From: Chloromonas sp. AAM2
Lineage: Eukaryota; Chlorophyta; Chlorophyceae; Chlamydomonadales; Chlamydomonadaceae
DNA length: 19,046 nt
Assembly: GCA_004335635.1 (NCBI GenBank)
Contig: QAXH01001760.1
Span: forward strand, 1 to 19,046
Direction of reading: 5' to 3'
Below, piece after piece: positions 10,201 to 19,046 of the stretch; positions within the stretch are counted from its first letter, which is position 1; each line of letters begins with the position of its first letter. The notes under the pieces were generated by a model that had not been told where the DNA came from, ran no database searches, and was given only the letters and a program-made list of their open reading frames with translations. The position numbers and the translations under genes were made by a program.

Positions 10201-12732
10201 TCAGCAGCATGAGCTGCCGCTCTTCTGCCTTGCTGCTGGATCTAAGGGCTGTGCTAAGGAAACGGTGGCTTGTTGGTGCGCCCGTTCTGCCTGTACGTGC
10301 TGTGCATCCGCTTCCTCCAGCCGCTGAATCACCTGCTTAGCGATGGCAGTGAACACCTGCAAAGCGAAGACCCATACAGGTGTTGCACAACAAACAGAGA
10401 CCTGCGCACGACAGACGTCCAAAGCACAGGCACGGGCTGCACAGATACGAACAAGCTTACACAATGAGTATATGCGCAGCTGAGGACACAAATGTACGGG
10501 CAATAGGTGCAACAACAGGCACAGGACAAGGAAGACTGCTGGTCTTCAAGCATCAAACGATCCTGACTGACATGTGGATGCTGTTCTGTTCGCGTTCTTA
10601 CATGTTTCCAACACATCCCTTGGCGCTCCTGACACGCACCCTGATTGCCATCCAATTGTCACATACCTCATCCACGTTTGTGTTTGTCTTGGCGCTTGTC
10701 TCAAAGAACTGCAGCCTGTACTCGTCTGCCAATGCCTTGCCCTTGCTGTATGGCACCGCTCGCCGGTCTGACATGTCTGACTTGTTGCCCACCAAAATCT
10801 GTGAAAACACAACATGGCATGGCATGGACATAGTGGTGGTGTCAACTTCAAACTTCCTAATTTTGCAAGCTGCATGGTCACAGCAGGGTGAACGGAAGGC
10901 CTGCATGCGCCTAAGCTTAATACAAGGGCAGCACGCGCTGGGAGTGGCATGTTGGGAGCTGCGCTGTTTCATGCATGTGTGCAACAGACATGCACGCACA
11001 AAAATCTGATGCATGCTGCTTGATGGACGGCCGTTCCTACCTTATTGACATTGTCTGATGCATGCTGTTCAATGTTGCGCATCCACCCCTTGATGTTGTT
11101 GAACGACCCCTCATCAGTCACGTCGTAAACCAGGAGGATGCCCATGGCGTTGCGGTAGTACGCTGCATGCATGGCACATGAACGCCAGCGATGCTCCGAG
11201 CACGGAAAATGAACACCAATGATGCATGGTAAATGATCATCAGTGACCAACATGTGTGGTCTGCCATGAGCGGCAAGTGGGGCATACATCAAGGAATAGA
11301 CAAACAAATAAACAAACGGCAGCAGTACTAATTGTCAGAGTACTAGCAGGTGTAGCACTGTACAGTGCGAGGCAGGGCGAGCAATTGTACAACAAGCTGC
11401 ATGCATGGCTCATGGCAAAGACTTCGACGTTTGGAAGACTGCAGCGGTAACCGGGAAGATGGGGCAATAGCAGGTAGAAGACACAAACTGCTGCCAAGAT
11501 GCCATGTTCATACTGCCATGTTCATACTCTGGCTGCGTGCATTTGTGGCTTGCATGCTCACCGCTTGTGATGGTCCGAAACCGTTCTTGACCTGCCGTAT
11601 CCCATATCTGCACCTTGACCAGTTTATCCCCTATCGTGAGCTTCCTAATCTTGAAGTCAATCCTGCAGCATGCGTACAGGCACAGCTATACACGCAGCCA
11701 CATATGTACTCCAGCAGTAGGCATGTCGAGAACGTCGGTGCAAGGGCCAGACACCCCATGCACCAAGATCACGAGGTGACTCTGAGTAGTGTATGGGCAG
11801 TGCTGTGCATCTCATGCGTAGGGCTTCGACTTGTTGTGCTGTGTGGGGGATGCGTGAAAGGACATGAACGCCGGATGTGAGAAGAACAAGCTTGACGTCA
11901 TAGGATAGCACCCCGAGAGGCGATCGCCCCCACTACTATCTCAGTGAGGCGCATTCTCCTTTACATTTGGAGGGCTGGATTCCCTCCCTGTTTGTAAAAA
12001 CAAATGTGGTTAATAGGACGAGGATGTGAGGACGACAGAGATGCTGAGGTGTGCCGAATCACCAGGCAAACTGTTGGTTGCTGCACGTGCTGCAAATGCT
12101 TGTATGGATACACATGGCATGATTCTCATGGTGTGCATGGATTTGCCGTGGCCAAGGTTTTGCTGTGGGTATGCGTTGGTTAGTCGCAGCCATTCAATAG
12201 TGTGGGCAAGCTGGTATAGGGGCATGATCAAAAGGGGGGGCGACCTGAGCATGAATAGGGCACGCCTGACAGCATGTCAAAAGCTATAGGCAGCCCTTGG
12301 CAAGTGTGACATGCCCGGGATGAAGTGCTGCGCATGAGTGCATGGCTGTGCATCTGCACGGCTCCTCCTCCAGGTTGTGTGCTCACCCAATGGTGGTAAT
12401 GAAGCTGGAGGTAAACGAGTCATCAGCAAACCGTAAGAGCAAGCAGCTCTTTCCCACGCCTGCAAGCGAGGTTATGACGAAAGCGTCTGTGATGACGAGC
12501 GTCCTTGCCAGTTCACAGCTCCTATCCAGCCCACTGCAGCAACGCAACTTACCCGAATCGCCAATGAGCAACAGCTTGACGACCACTGGCGGAGGAAAGC
12601 ATATGGAAAGGAAAGGACAGAGCGTCAGCCAAGAGAGCTGGGTTGCAGTTACCGAAAATGGCGCCAGACTTCTGTGTTCTGCAAGAGAGCTTTGAAAGAC
12701 GCACCATCGTGATCGTTCTTTGCTGGTGGCAT
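10201..12732 (-). CDS. Rab8/RabE-class small GTPase (complete, 7 coding exons)
   Basis: Membrane-trafficking GTPase. Rab8/RabE members act in post-Golgi transport to the cell surface (family knowledge). Coding exons: 12732-12705, 12585-12553, 12459-12387, 11662-11562, 11162-11041, 10798-10667, 10356-10201 (TGA). All introns are GT-AG with matching phases; total 645 nt, 214 aa, the usual length. Visible motifs: P-loop GDSGVGKS (18-25), effector/switch I FITTIGIDFK (40-49), WDTAGQE (65-71), FRTITSAYYR (73-82), NKSD (124-127), ETSAK (152-156), and a terminal SSCC for double geranylgeranylation. The start is chosen because the ATG at 12732 opens a 28-nt exon that reads MPPAKNDHD and joins in phase 1 to give DHDVVVKLLL, aligning with DYDYLIKLLL of plant RabE. 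Position 83 is Asn where many Rab8 proteins have Gly. Rab1/Rab10 are alternatives, but [11 protein letters not shown] and GKALADEY favour Rab8/RabE. Confidence 0.95.
11501..11528. repeat. Exact 14-bp tandem duplication in a Rab intron
   Basis: GCCATGTTCATACT occurs twice head to tail in the intron 11561-11163 of the Rab gene. Confidence 0.9.
11663..12386 (-). other. Longest Rab intron (724 nt), no nested gene seen
   Basis: Lies between the P-loop exon (ending FITTIG at a GTGAGC donor) and the exon beginning IDFKIRK (after CTGCAG). I looked for a nested gene, tRNA or box C/D snoRNA and found no supported candidate. Confidence 0.6.
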
Positions 12733-14496
12733 CACGCCTATTGTGCTGTGCTGGAGTTGGAGTTGAGCAAGCTATGGGCGCGTGCCGAGGGCTATCGTTG
12801 GGAAATGAGCGCCAGTCGAGCGTTGAACAGCCTGATATCTTCTAGATGTGTGGTCGATGTGTTTGATTGTGATGTGGCCAATGTCAGCTCCGGCATGCAG
12901 CTAGGGTTTGTCACATGTCGGAATGGTGTTCAACACTCATCATTCTCTCACTCTGGCAACAAATAAGTGCACACGGGACTCCAAAACATTCTGAAGGCAG
13001 ATATACCTGCTGTGGCTCTAATGGCAACGTAACCCCATGGCCTGCGCAAGTTGACAATCTGAACTCGAAGTTGGTGGCTTATTGGCTTGCCAGTCTGATG
13101 TGGATCATACCAGGGCTATCATTTTGGATTTGCTCCACACATTGTTCATATCTCTGATTTCAGGTGCTCTGCCACGTACCACAACGCCGGCTGCACAAAA
13201 AACACCCGTCCTGACATGAGCACTAGATACACTCCCAAGACACCGGCACACTCCTCTGGACCCGGTTCTTGTCTGCCTCTCTGAGCATGTGTGCGGATGT
13301 CGCTGTACATTGATGGAACGGCTGGCAGTGCTACCCAACCTGCCTCTGGTCCTGCAAGAACTACCTGGCTCCTTACCATGTGCAATCACTCTGGCCGTGT
13401 GGAATTCTCACACATCTTAGGGTTGCATCATCCATGCCTTAGGATGCCATGCTTTGAAATCGCCTCATTCAACTGACGCAACCTTTGACCCGAACGTAGG
13501 GTTGCAATGGACATGCAACGGGGCACGTTGCCCACGCTAAGCCACCATTCTTACATTCAAAAACCACTTTCCAACCTTCATGATACGGGAGCTGATGTCA
13601 GGGCAGACTGCAAGATGCCTCAGCAGCTCTGTCCCGAGTTCCCATGCAAACACGGTGCACAACTGAACACCCGTGCACAATTGATTGATTTGCTTCACTG
13701 GGAGCAAATGTAACCAGGAACTTCTAGCCTCAAAGCAGCACAGTTTTGTAAGTGTCATGCTCGCATGTTCAGCAAACGTACATGGTTGATACCAAGGTCA
13801 AGGGACAGTTTCTGTGCACGTCAATAAGTCTGTGAAGGGAGTGATAAAACTTGAATGATCACTCTGTTCGTCCCGTCCCCATACTCGGATGATAGGTGAC
13901 ATGGGATCAAGTTCTCGACAGTAGCATGCCCCACAACACTAAGCCTAGCACAGCAGCATGTACTAGTGGCTCGCTAAACAATGCACAGTCCTCCTGGTAA
14001 ACCTTGTAGATCGTGGATTGGCGTAAGAAAATAGGACAAAGGATCAGGTTTGCTGAAAGGACAAGCAAACGTCCATTCATCACACCCGTCATTCCATGAT
14101 CTGGTTTGAATATGTGTTGACAGTGGTTGAACTAGACTACGATTTGTTTGCCTTGCCCGGCCTGTGGAGGTGCCCTGACACGGCCTGTAGCAAAACTCGT
14201 GGTCAAGTTTCCAACGGCAATTTGCCTGGCTGTGAGTGGAGTAACGACTCCCATAACGTCAACATAAGCAGAAAAGCTGCAAGCCCATCCCATCTCTAAA
14301 CAACAGAGCAGTCTCCCGAGTTTTCTGTTTGCTTCCGTTTGCTTCCTACACTCAGCATGAGCCTGTGCAGTCTGCACACACACATCGGCTGATCCGAATA
14401 CGCAAAACGTAGCCACATAGGCTCTGCGATAATTCCATCGATCTCTGTACTACACCAGCTACGATATGTGTTGGTCATGTGTCATACTGGCTTTTC
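12733..14496. other. Spacer between the b561 stop and the Rab ATG
   Basis: Expected to hold the 3'UTR of the DOMON-b561 gene and the Rab promoter. A minus-strand TGTAA (plus TTACA at 13551-13555) could be the b561 polyadenylation signal about 940 nt past the stop. No other gene, repeat or RNA is recognisable. Confidence 0.55.
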
Positions 14497-17400
14497 CTAC
14501 CTGCCCTGCCCTGACAGATGCACGTGTGCATCTCCTGCTGGTGAGCTGGCTTCGGAGCCGGCCTGAGGGCTTTCCCCAGAGTGTCGCTCCACCTTGTCAT
14601 CAACAGTCTTGTCAGTATCCCACACCACTTCCACCTTAGGCTCGGTTTTGTCCTGATAAGCCTTGGCAACCTCCAAGACAACTCCCACCAGCAAGAGTAT
14701 CACAGGCACCACCAGGATCGGTACAAGCCAAGCGACGAGGCTGGCACCCCTGCACGCAGCGCAGGCAGCACACGCATCGTTGTGGCATTGGCTAGTTGAG
14801 CAGTGCGCAGCAATGCTAATCTGAGCTAACACCACTGCCTGTCTCTCGCATGCGGTCTTGTGGAGCCCTCTGTGGTGCCAGTGTAGCTGTGCCTGTACAA
14901 TCTTGGCATACACCTTGTGAACTTCTGCCCTGCCTTGCCAAATGCATCAGTTGCCAGCTGCAAATGCAACACCAGCTTGCATTGGCATACTTTGTGCACT
15001 TTCAGGGCCATAGGTTGAATAATAAGCAGAGTTGCCCTTACTTGCGCAGATGGTATTCGACGGCTCCAGTGATCATTGCCGCCCACACCAACAGGAGCAG
15101 CACGCGTCCTGACCAGCGATGCACGTAGCCCCACAAAAACCGCCATTTGGCCTCTGGTGCCGGCCTTATCACGTGGGCAATAAGAACCTGACGAGGCAGA
15201 CCAGCACCAGAAGAATCCATTGCTTATGCGCACTTCACAAGTGAGAACACGGATACAGGGATACACGGCGCACAAGAGGGTCCAGCGCGGGCTCAGAGCT
15301 ACCTTGCCCCTGCTGAGCAGTCCTCCCTGGACTGAAGGCCATGTAAACAACAACAACAACAACAACAACACCAGCAAACCTTGCACTTGATCCCTGAAGC
15401 ACGTGCAGAACGTGAAGCACGGGCCTGTCAAAATTGCGCACCTGTACGCTGGACACGGCCGTTGTCAGAATGCCCAGCCAGTGATGAGTCACATCCAGAG
15501 TTTCCTTGCCGCTGTACTGACGAGCCCTGCAGTGCATAGGAGGTGGTGAAGCACATGGCCATACGTCTGAGCGCATCCAGCGACAAGGATTGTTTTCCCA
15601 GTCCAAGCCAAGTTTAGTTAACCAGTTAGTTAGGTTAGTTCAAGTCAAAGTTCAAGTCAAAGTCCAAGCAACTGCTGCACTAACCGCTCAAGCTGCCCGT
15701 CATAACACGGCGAGTACATCGTTCAACAAATGCACAGCAGCCACCGACTAGTGCACTCCAACTCATTGCAAGCTTGCATTTTAAAGCACGTGAAGGCGAG
15801 TCAGACTCTGCACTAAAGAGATGCTTATCCCTCTCTGTTCAGCTTGCAGTCCGTGCATGCGACCAAACAGGCGCTGTGGACTTGAGGGGGATGGCAACGA
15901 TCCCTCACTTTGGTATGAGTCTCAAGTCATTGCAAGAACAAGTCAGATTCCGAACTCAAGAGAGATACTTGTACAGCGAGCATGCCCGCACAACAGGCGC
16001 TGTACACTTGAGACTGGCAATAGTCAGTCGCCTTCAGGTAGCAGGTTGTTCTTCCTTCCTGAAATCAGGCCTGCCGTTCTTAGTGCCTTTCTACTTTTGT
16101 CTTGCTCAGGGTAGGTCAGGGCGGTACAAAACTCAGTCCCACATCAGTCCCTGGTGGTTCCCAGTCCCACAAATCAGTCCCTGGTGTTACAAACCAGTTA
16201 ACAAGGCTCACCTGGGAAAGTGTGTGTACGCAATGCCAAAGCCTGCTGCGTTGCAGGCAACTGCTGTCCAGGCCACGAACACGTGCAGGTTGAACCACAG
16301 CGCGGGGCGGTTGAACCGAGTGTTCTTGCCGGTCATCAGCCACCTGCAAGAAAGACAGGCGAAAGGAGCAGACAGCCGGTTACGGAGTTGTCTCGTGTTA
16401 GTTGCAGCCACTACGCCAGCCCTCCTACACTTGCGATTGAACTTTGCCTTCAATGAGGGCAAGGGTGAGTATGCACGCTACTGTGGACAAGTGGACAAAT
16501 AACATCGAAACATCCTTATTGCCTGCGCTGGGTAGCTGTCTGTCTGGTACTGTTACGTGTGGTTGCAAACCATTGCCGCTTATGCCTACGCCTGAAAGTT
16601 TACTGTATGGTGGTCGCAAACCATTGCAACTTATGCCTACGCATGTGTTGGTTGTCATCTGCGCCCACATGGAGCGTGCACGCACCTATGGCGTGCGAGA
16701 AGTGCAACCATGGGGGCGAGCAGAGCCCACGCCACAGTCAGCAGCACAGCATGGGCCAAGATGTACTTGTCTATTTTCAGGGTGGTGTCAATCATGGGGG
16801 CGTTGGGGTTCGACATATCCAAAGCCACGCCTCCGTACCATGGATGGTCAGAGTACCTGAAAACGCGCATAATTCGTTACGAAAACAGTCAATCAAATAA
16901 CAAGTCACTGTTGTGATATGCTTCTGGCCCGCCTGATGGCAACGCAACATAACAAATCAGTATAGACTTGCAGGGTGGCAATGAGACAGCAATGACATGC
17001 AGATGTAAGCAGGGTGATAAAACCCTGGTACATAAGTAAACGAACTCGTGTGCTGGCCACTCCACACATTCACACATTCAATTGCCCTGCCCATTGCTGC
17101 TGGAGGGCAGGCCCCTCAACCTGCAGCAGTCCCAGCTTTCCCTGTCAACCATTTTTCTTTACCGTTGCTTTATTTCATTTCCCGTCAGTTATGATGCTGA
17201 GATTATTGTTGTAACTACCGCTATTTACAAGGCCAGTGATGACATGTGCTCAGTGCCGCTGATGCAGCACCCACTCACCCGTCCGCCCGGTCTCCGCTCA
17301 TGGCCCAAATCAGCTCAGCTGGCACAGTCGCGTCCATGACATCGCTCTGTTGCAGCAATCTTCTCTTGGCTGCTCCGGTGGGCTTCACAATGGCGGTGCG

Positions 17401-19046
17401 GGCAAAGCATGTCAGTGTGCGACCGTCGGCTGTCTGCACCACACCCAGGTACTTGGCCCACTCCAGGTCCTTCTGATGCCGCTCATCCATCTCGTATTCT
17501 GGTAAGGAGAGACAGAAGAAACACCTTAGACCAAACTCTTTAGTCACAGCTTGTGACAGGGGTGAGGCTCATGCTGTGACGCTTGTGGGCGCTTGAACCT
17601 TGCAATTTCCAACCAGGCCGCCTTCCAACTGTGGTGGCTCGGCACCCCTTTCAAGAGAATGCCAAGGCTCAATCTCACCTGTGACTCGGAAGGTGTCGAC
17701 TATAGGAATGCCGCCTCCCAGGTCATCAATCATGCCCAGCACCGCGTCAGCAGGGTACATGAGACCGGAGGCCTCTGCACAGCAAGCAATGTTGCCCAAA
17801 CTTTGGACACTGTTTGGACAACAATATCAATGCTGGACACTGTCTGGTCAAGTGCGGGAAAAGAAAGATGTGTGCAGCGTGTTTGGAAGTGGGGTGTGGG
17901 CAATTGAGGGGTGTGCTTGCAGGAGCGACTAGCTTGCTACGCATGGCTGATCAAGGCAGATGCATCACACATGTACGTGAGTGCTCTCCACAACGTGCAC
18001 TGTGCTATCACCAGCCAACAAACTGTGTACACCTACCTGTGAAGCCCAAAGTAACATAGCCTGTAGTCTGCCCTTCGAGGGCCATGTGCAGGAGGCCCTG
18101 CAGAAAGTAAAGCACAACACTGCACTTGGACACTCGCGTTTGCACACGTACAGCGCATTGATGCATGCGCACGGGTCGGCCCTTCACCTGCCTGTAATGT
18201 GGGCAAAATTCCTCTCAAGCATGATGTGACGTGTCAAGCGTGCAGTACAAGCCCTCACTACGTGCGAGTGAGGCAGACTAGTCCGGAGGAAAGGGTGATC
18301 CCTTGCCAGCTGTCCTTTGGGGATCCTTTGGGGATGAAAACCATAGAAAGAGTGGCTTTTGAATTACGCATAGCAGCACGGGTGGAAAACACACGAAACT
18401 GGTCACCCACCCCTCCAGCTTGCTCCAGCTCAGCAGACAGCGCTTCAGGTTCGGGCAAGGGTTGGTCGGGTCGTAGAGGTGCTCCGTTCTCCCCAGGCAG
18501 GGCCGCGCGGGTACATGCATTGTCGGGTGTTTTCCCGCCCACGGAGTAGTGCAGCACTGCAGGCCCGGCGTTTAGCTTGCGTGCACAAGAGTAGCCCAGG
18601 GGTGAGGGCTGGCATACAGGGGCTGCCACAGCCAGCATAGCAGGCACCTGCAGGGTGGGAAGTGCATGGCAACCATTAACAGCAGGGAGGCATCAGGACA
18701 AGGCATGGTTGACTGTCTTGCCTGAGTTTGAGTCAAGCATGCCATTCGCAGATGTTGATTCTGGGAGACCTTGAGCGGTGTCAGTTTGGCCTCGTTCTGC
18801 TGGATGTAAGAGCTGCAGGTAGGCTGTCCTTGTTTTCAGTACGACCTTGCCTCCCACTCCTCTGCCTGACTAGTTCTGGTGAAGCATGAACACAGGCAAA
18901 TTAAAGAACAATGAATGGTTAGTGTGATGTTGCTTACTTCCATGCCTGCTCCGGGAGGAGGAGCTGGAGGTTGGTAGACAGGAGATGGAGGTGGAGGAGA
19001 GGGTGGAGAAGGTGGTGGTGGTGGAGGCGGACTGGGGGGCGGATTA
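14497..19046 (-). CDS. DOMON domain + cytochrome b561 transmembrane oxidoreductase with proline-rich spacer (5'-partial, multi-exon)
   Basis: Predicted membrane protein that passes electrons across a membrane, as CYBDOM-type ascorbate-dependent ferric or quinone reductases do; the substrate is inferred, not seen. Coding exons: 19045-18938, 18799-18770, 18647-18543, 18097-18037, 17774-17679, 17498-17279, 16856-16686, 16343-16212, 15526-15442, 15187-15042, 14749-14497 (TAG stop). All joins are GT-AG and phases match throughout, giving 468 aa in the window. In order: a Pro/Ser-rich spacer (residues 1-33); DOMON strands (about 60-206) including LLHMALEGQTTGYVTLGF and MYPADAVLGMIDD; then a b561 core with H242, H284, H322/H323 and H359 in successive helices, the four heme-ligand positions; a fifth hydrophobic helix (about 389-411); and a charged tail. 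The N-terminus and signal peptide lie off the right edge. A 75-nt in-frame cassette (18481-18407) may be an extra exon. The last exon also has a GTAGGA donor at the stop, so a longer 3' form is possible. Confidence 0.92.
15346..15371. repeat. (AAC)n microsatellite
   Basis: About eight AAC units lie in the intron between b561 exons 15526-15442 and 15187-15042. On the gene strand this is a GTT tract. Confidence 0.9.
15603..15670. repeat. GTTA- and CAAGT-rich simple tandem tract
   Basis: Degenerate AGTTAGTTAGG units pass into repeated TTCAAGTCAAAG units. The tract is intronic, between b561 exons 16343-16212 and 15526-15442, and close to the exon boundary at 15526. Confidence 0.6.
15867..16012. 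repeat. Repeated 20-mer and hairpin in the long b561 intron
   Basis: ACAGGCGCTGT followed two bases later by ACTTGAG occurs at 15867-15886 and 15993-16012. TGTACAGCG (15970-15978) and CGCTGTACA (15998-16006) form a 9-bp inverted repeat around a 19-nt loop. All of this is intronic. Confidence 0.6.
16100..16127 (+). repeat. Dispersed repeat, copy 2 core, inside a b561-gene intron
   Basis: Matches 36-63 at 27 of 28 positions and is again preceded by T-rich sequence and followed by CCCTGGTG motifs. It lies in the 685-nt intron 16211-15527 on the strand opposite to the gene. Two copies 16 kb apart in non-coding DNA suggest a family of degenerate mobile or satellite-derived elements. Neither terminal repeats nor a coding region are visible. 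Confidence 0.6.
16134..16186. repeat. Imperfect tandem duplication next to the dispersed repeat
   Basis: Two copies of a unit beginning CAGTCCCACA and ending ATCAGTCCCTGGTG (16134-16156 and 16162-16186), differing by a 2-nt indel. It directly follows the repeat core at 16100-16127 within the same intron. Confidence 0.65.
16560..16642. repeat. Direct repeat, two 32-nt copies 51 nt apart, in a b561-gene intron
   Basis: 16560-16591 and 16611-16642 share GCAAACCATTG and CTTATGCCTACGC, with three mismatches over 32 nt. They lie in the intron 16685-16344. Confidence 0.75.
18407..18481 (-). other. Candidate cassette exon inside the DOMON region
   Basis: A 75-nt phase-0 segment that would add 25 residues, including NPCPNLKRCLLSWSKLEG. 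It is followed by a GTGACC donor and preceded by an AG at 18483-18482. Including it puts a strand-like LLSW block seven residues before LLHMAL, which suits DOMON spacing better than the direct join of exons 18647-18543 and 18097-18037. Against it, the upstream intron would be only 61 nt and its acceptor lacks a pyrimidine tract. It may be alternative, constitutive or a chance open frame. Confidence 0.4.
18938..19046 (-). other. Proline/serine-rich extracellular spacer (exon fragment at window edge)
   Basis: On the minus strand this stretch reads as uninterrupted Pro with interspersed Ser, in SPPPPSP-like blocks, followed by VYQPPAPPPGAGME. It ends at a GTAAGC donor (18937-18932). Such SP/PPP stretches are typical of hydroxyproline-rich wall glycoproteins and pherophorin-type linkers in green algae. 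Here it sits N-terminal to the DOMON domain, which fits an extracellular position for that domain. The exon continues beyond the window. Confidence 0.85.

Noticed and set aside
10380..11009. Plus-strand open frame of about 209 codons
   Set aside because: It is the antisense shadow of the Rab exon 10798-10667 and its flanking introns. The minus strand gives an unmistakable GTPase.
11163..11561. Possible box C/D snoRNA in a Rab intron (CTGATGAT motif)
   Set aside because: The C-box match is imperfect and no paired D box or terminal stem is visible.
15774..16502. Plus-strand open frame of about 242 codons
   Set aside because: It opens at TTG rather than ATG, runs antisense across a clear b561 exon (16343-16212) and through intronic repeats, and shows no domain.

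Overview
The window reads as nuclear DNA from an intron-dense eukaryote, most likely a green alga (Chlorophyta). The reasons are many short exons joined by GT-AG introns of roughly 60-700 nt, mixed base composition, a RabE/Rab8-class GTPase resembling the plant-lineage members, a DOMON-cytochrome b561 protein carrying a proline-rich Ser-Pro spacer of the algal cell-wall type, and a long F-box/leucine-rich-repeat protein. The lineage is an inference, and no species is claimed. There is no bacterial operon, CRISPR array, rRNA, tRNA or recognisable transposase.

Layout. All three genes lie on the minus strand and so run right to left. (1) 19046-14497: the 3' part of a DOMON + cytochrome b561 transmembrane oxidoreductase gene, at least 11 coding exons. 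Its 5' end lies beyond the right edge. (2) 12732-10201: a complete Rab8/RabE small GTPase gene, 7 coding exons, 214 aa, ending in a Cys-Cys prenylation motif. (3) 8509-2018: a complete F-box/LRR protein gene, modelled with 17 coding exons and 820 aa. It includes a probable 20-nt microexon and one non-canonical GC-AG intron. I built these models by joining exons at splice sites whose phases agree and whose joined protein matches the family pattern. Each model sums to a whole number of codons.

Between genes. 14496-12733 and 10200-8510 hold only UTR, promoter or spacer sequence. 2017-1 is gene-free and contains GACA and CA microsatellites. An 18-bp perfect palindrome with flanking direct repeats lies 49 bp upstream of the F-box ATG. 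A dispersed repeat shares a 28-nt near-identical core between the left edge and a b561 intron. Many introns carry short tandem duplications.

Functionally the genes are unrelated housekeeping or regulatory loci: secretory trafficking, SCF-type ubiquitin ligation and transmembrane electron transfer. I see no multi-gene system. The items most worth a second look are the DOMON-b561 architecture and its ambiguous cassette exon, the GC-AG intron, the microexon, the palindrome and the dispersed repeat.
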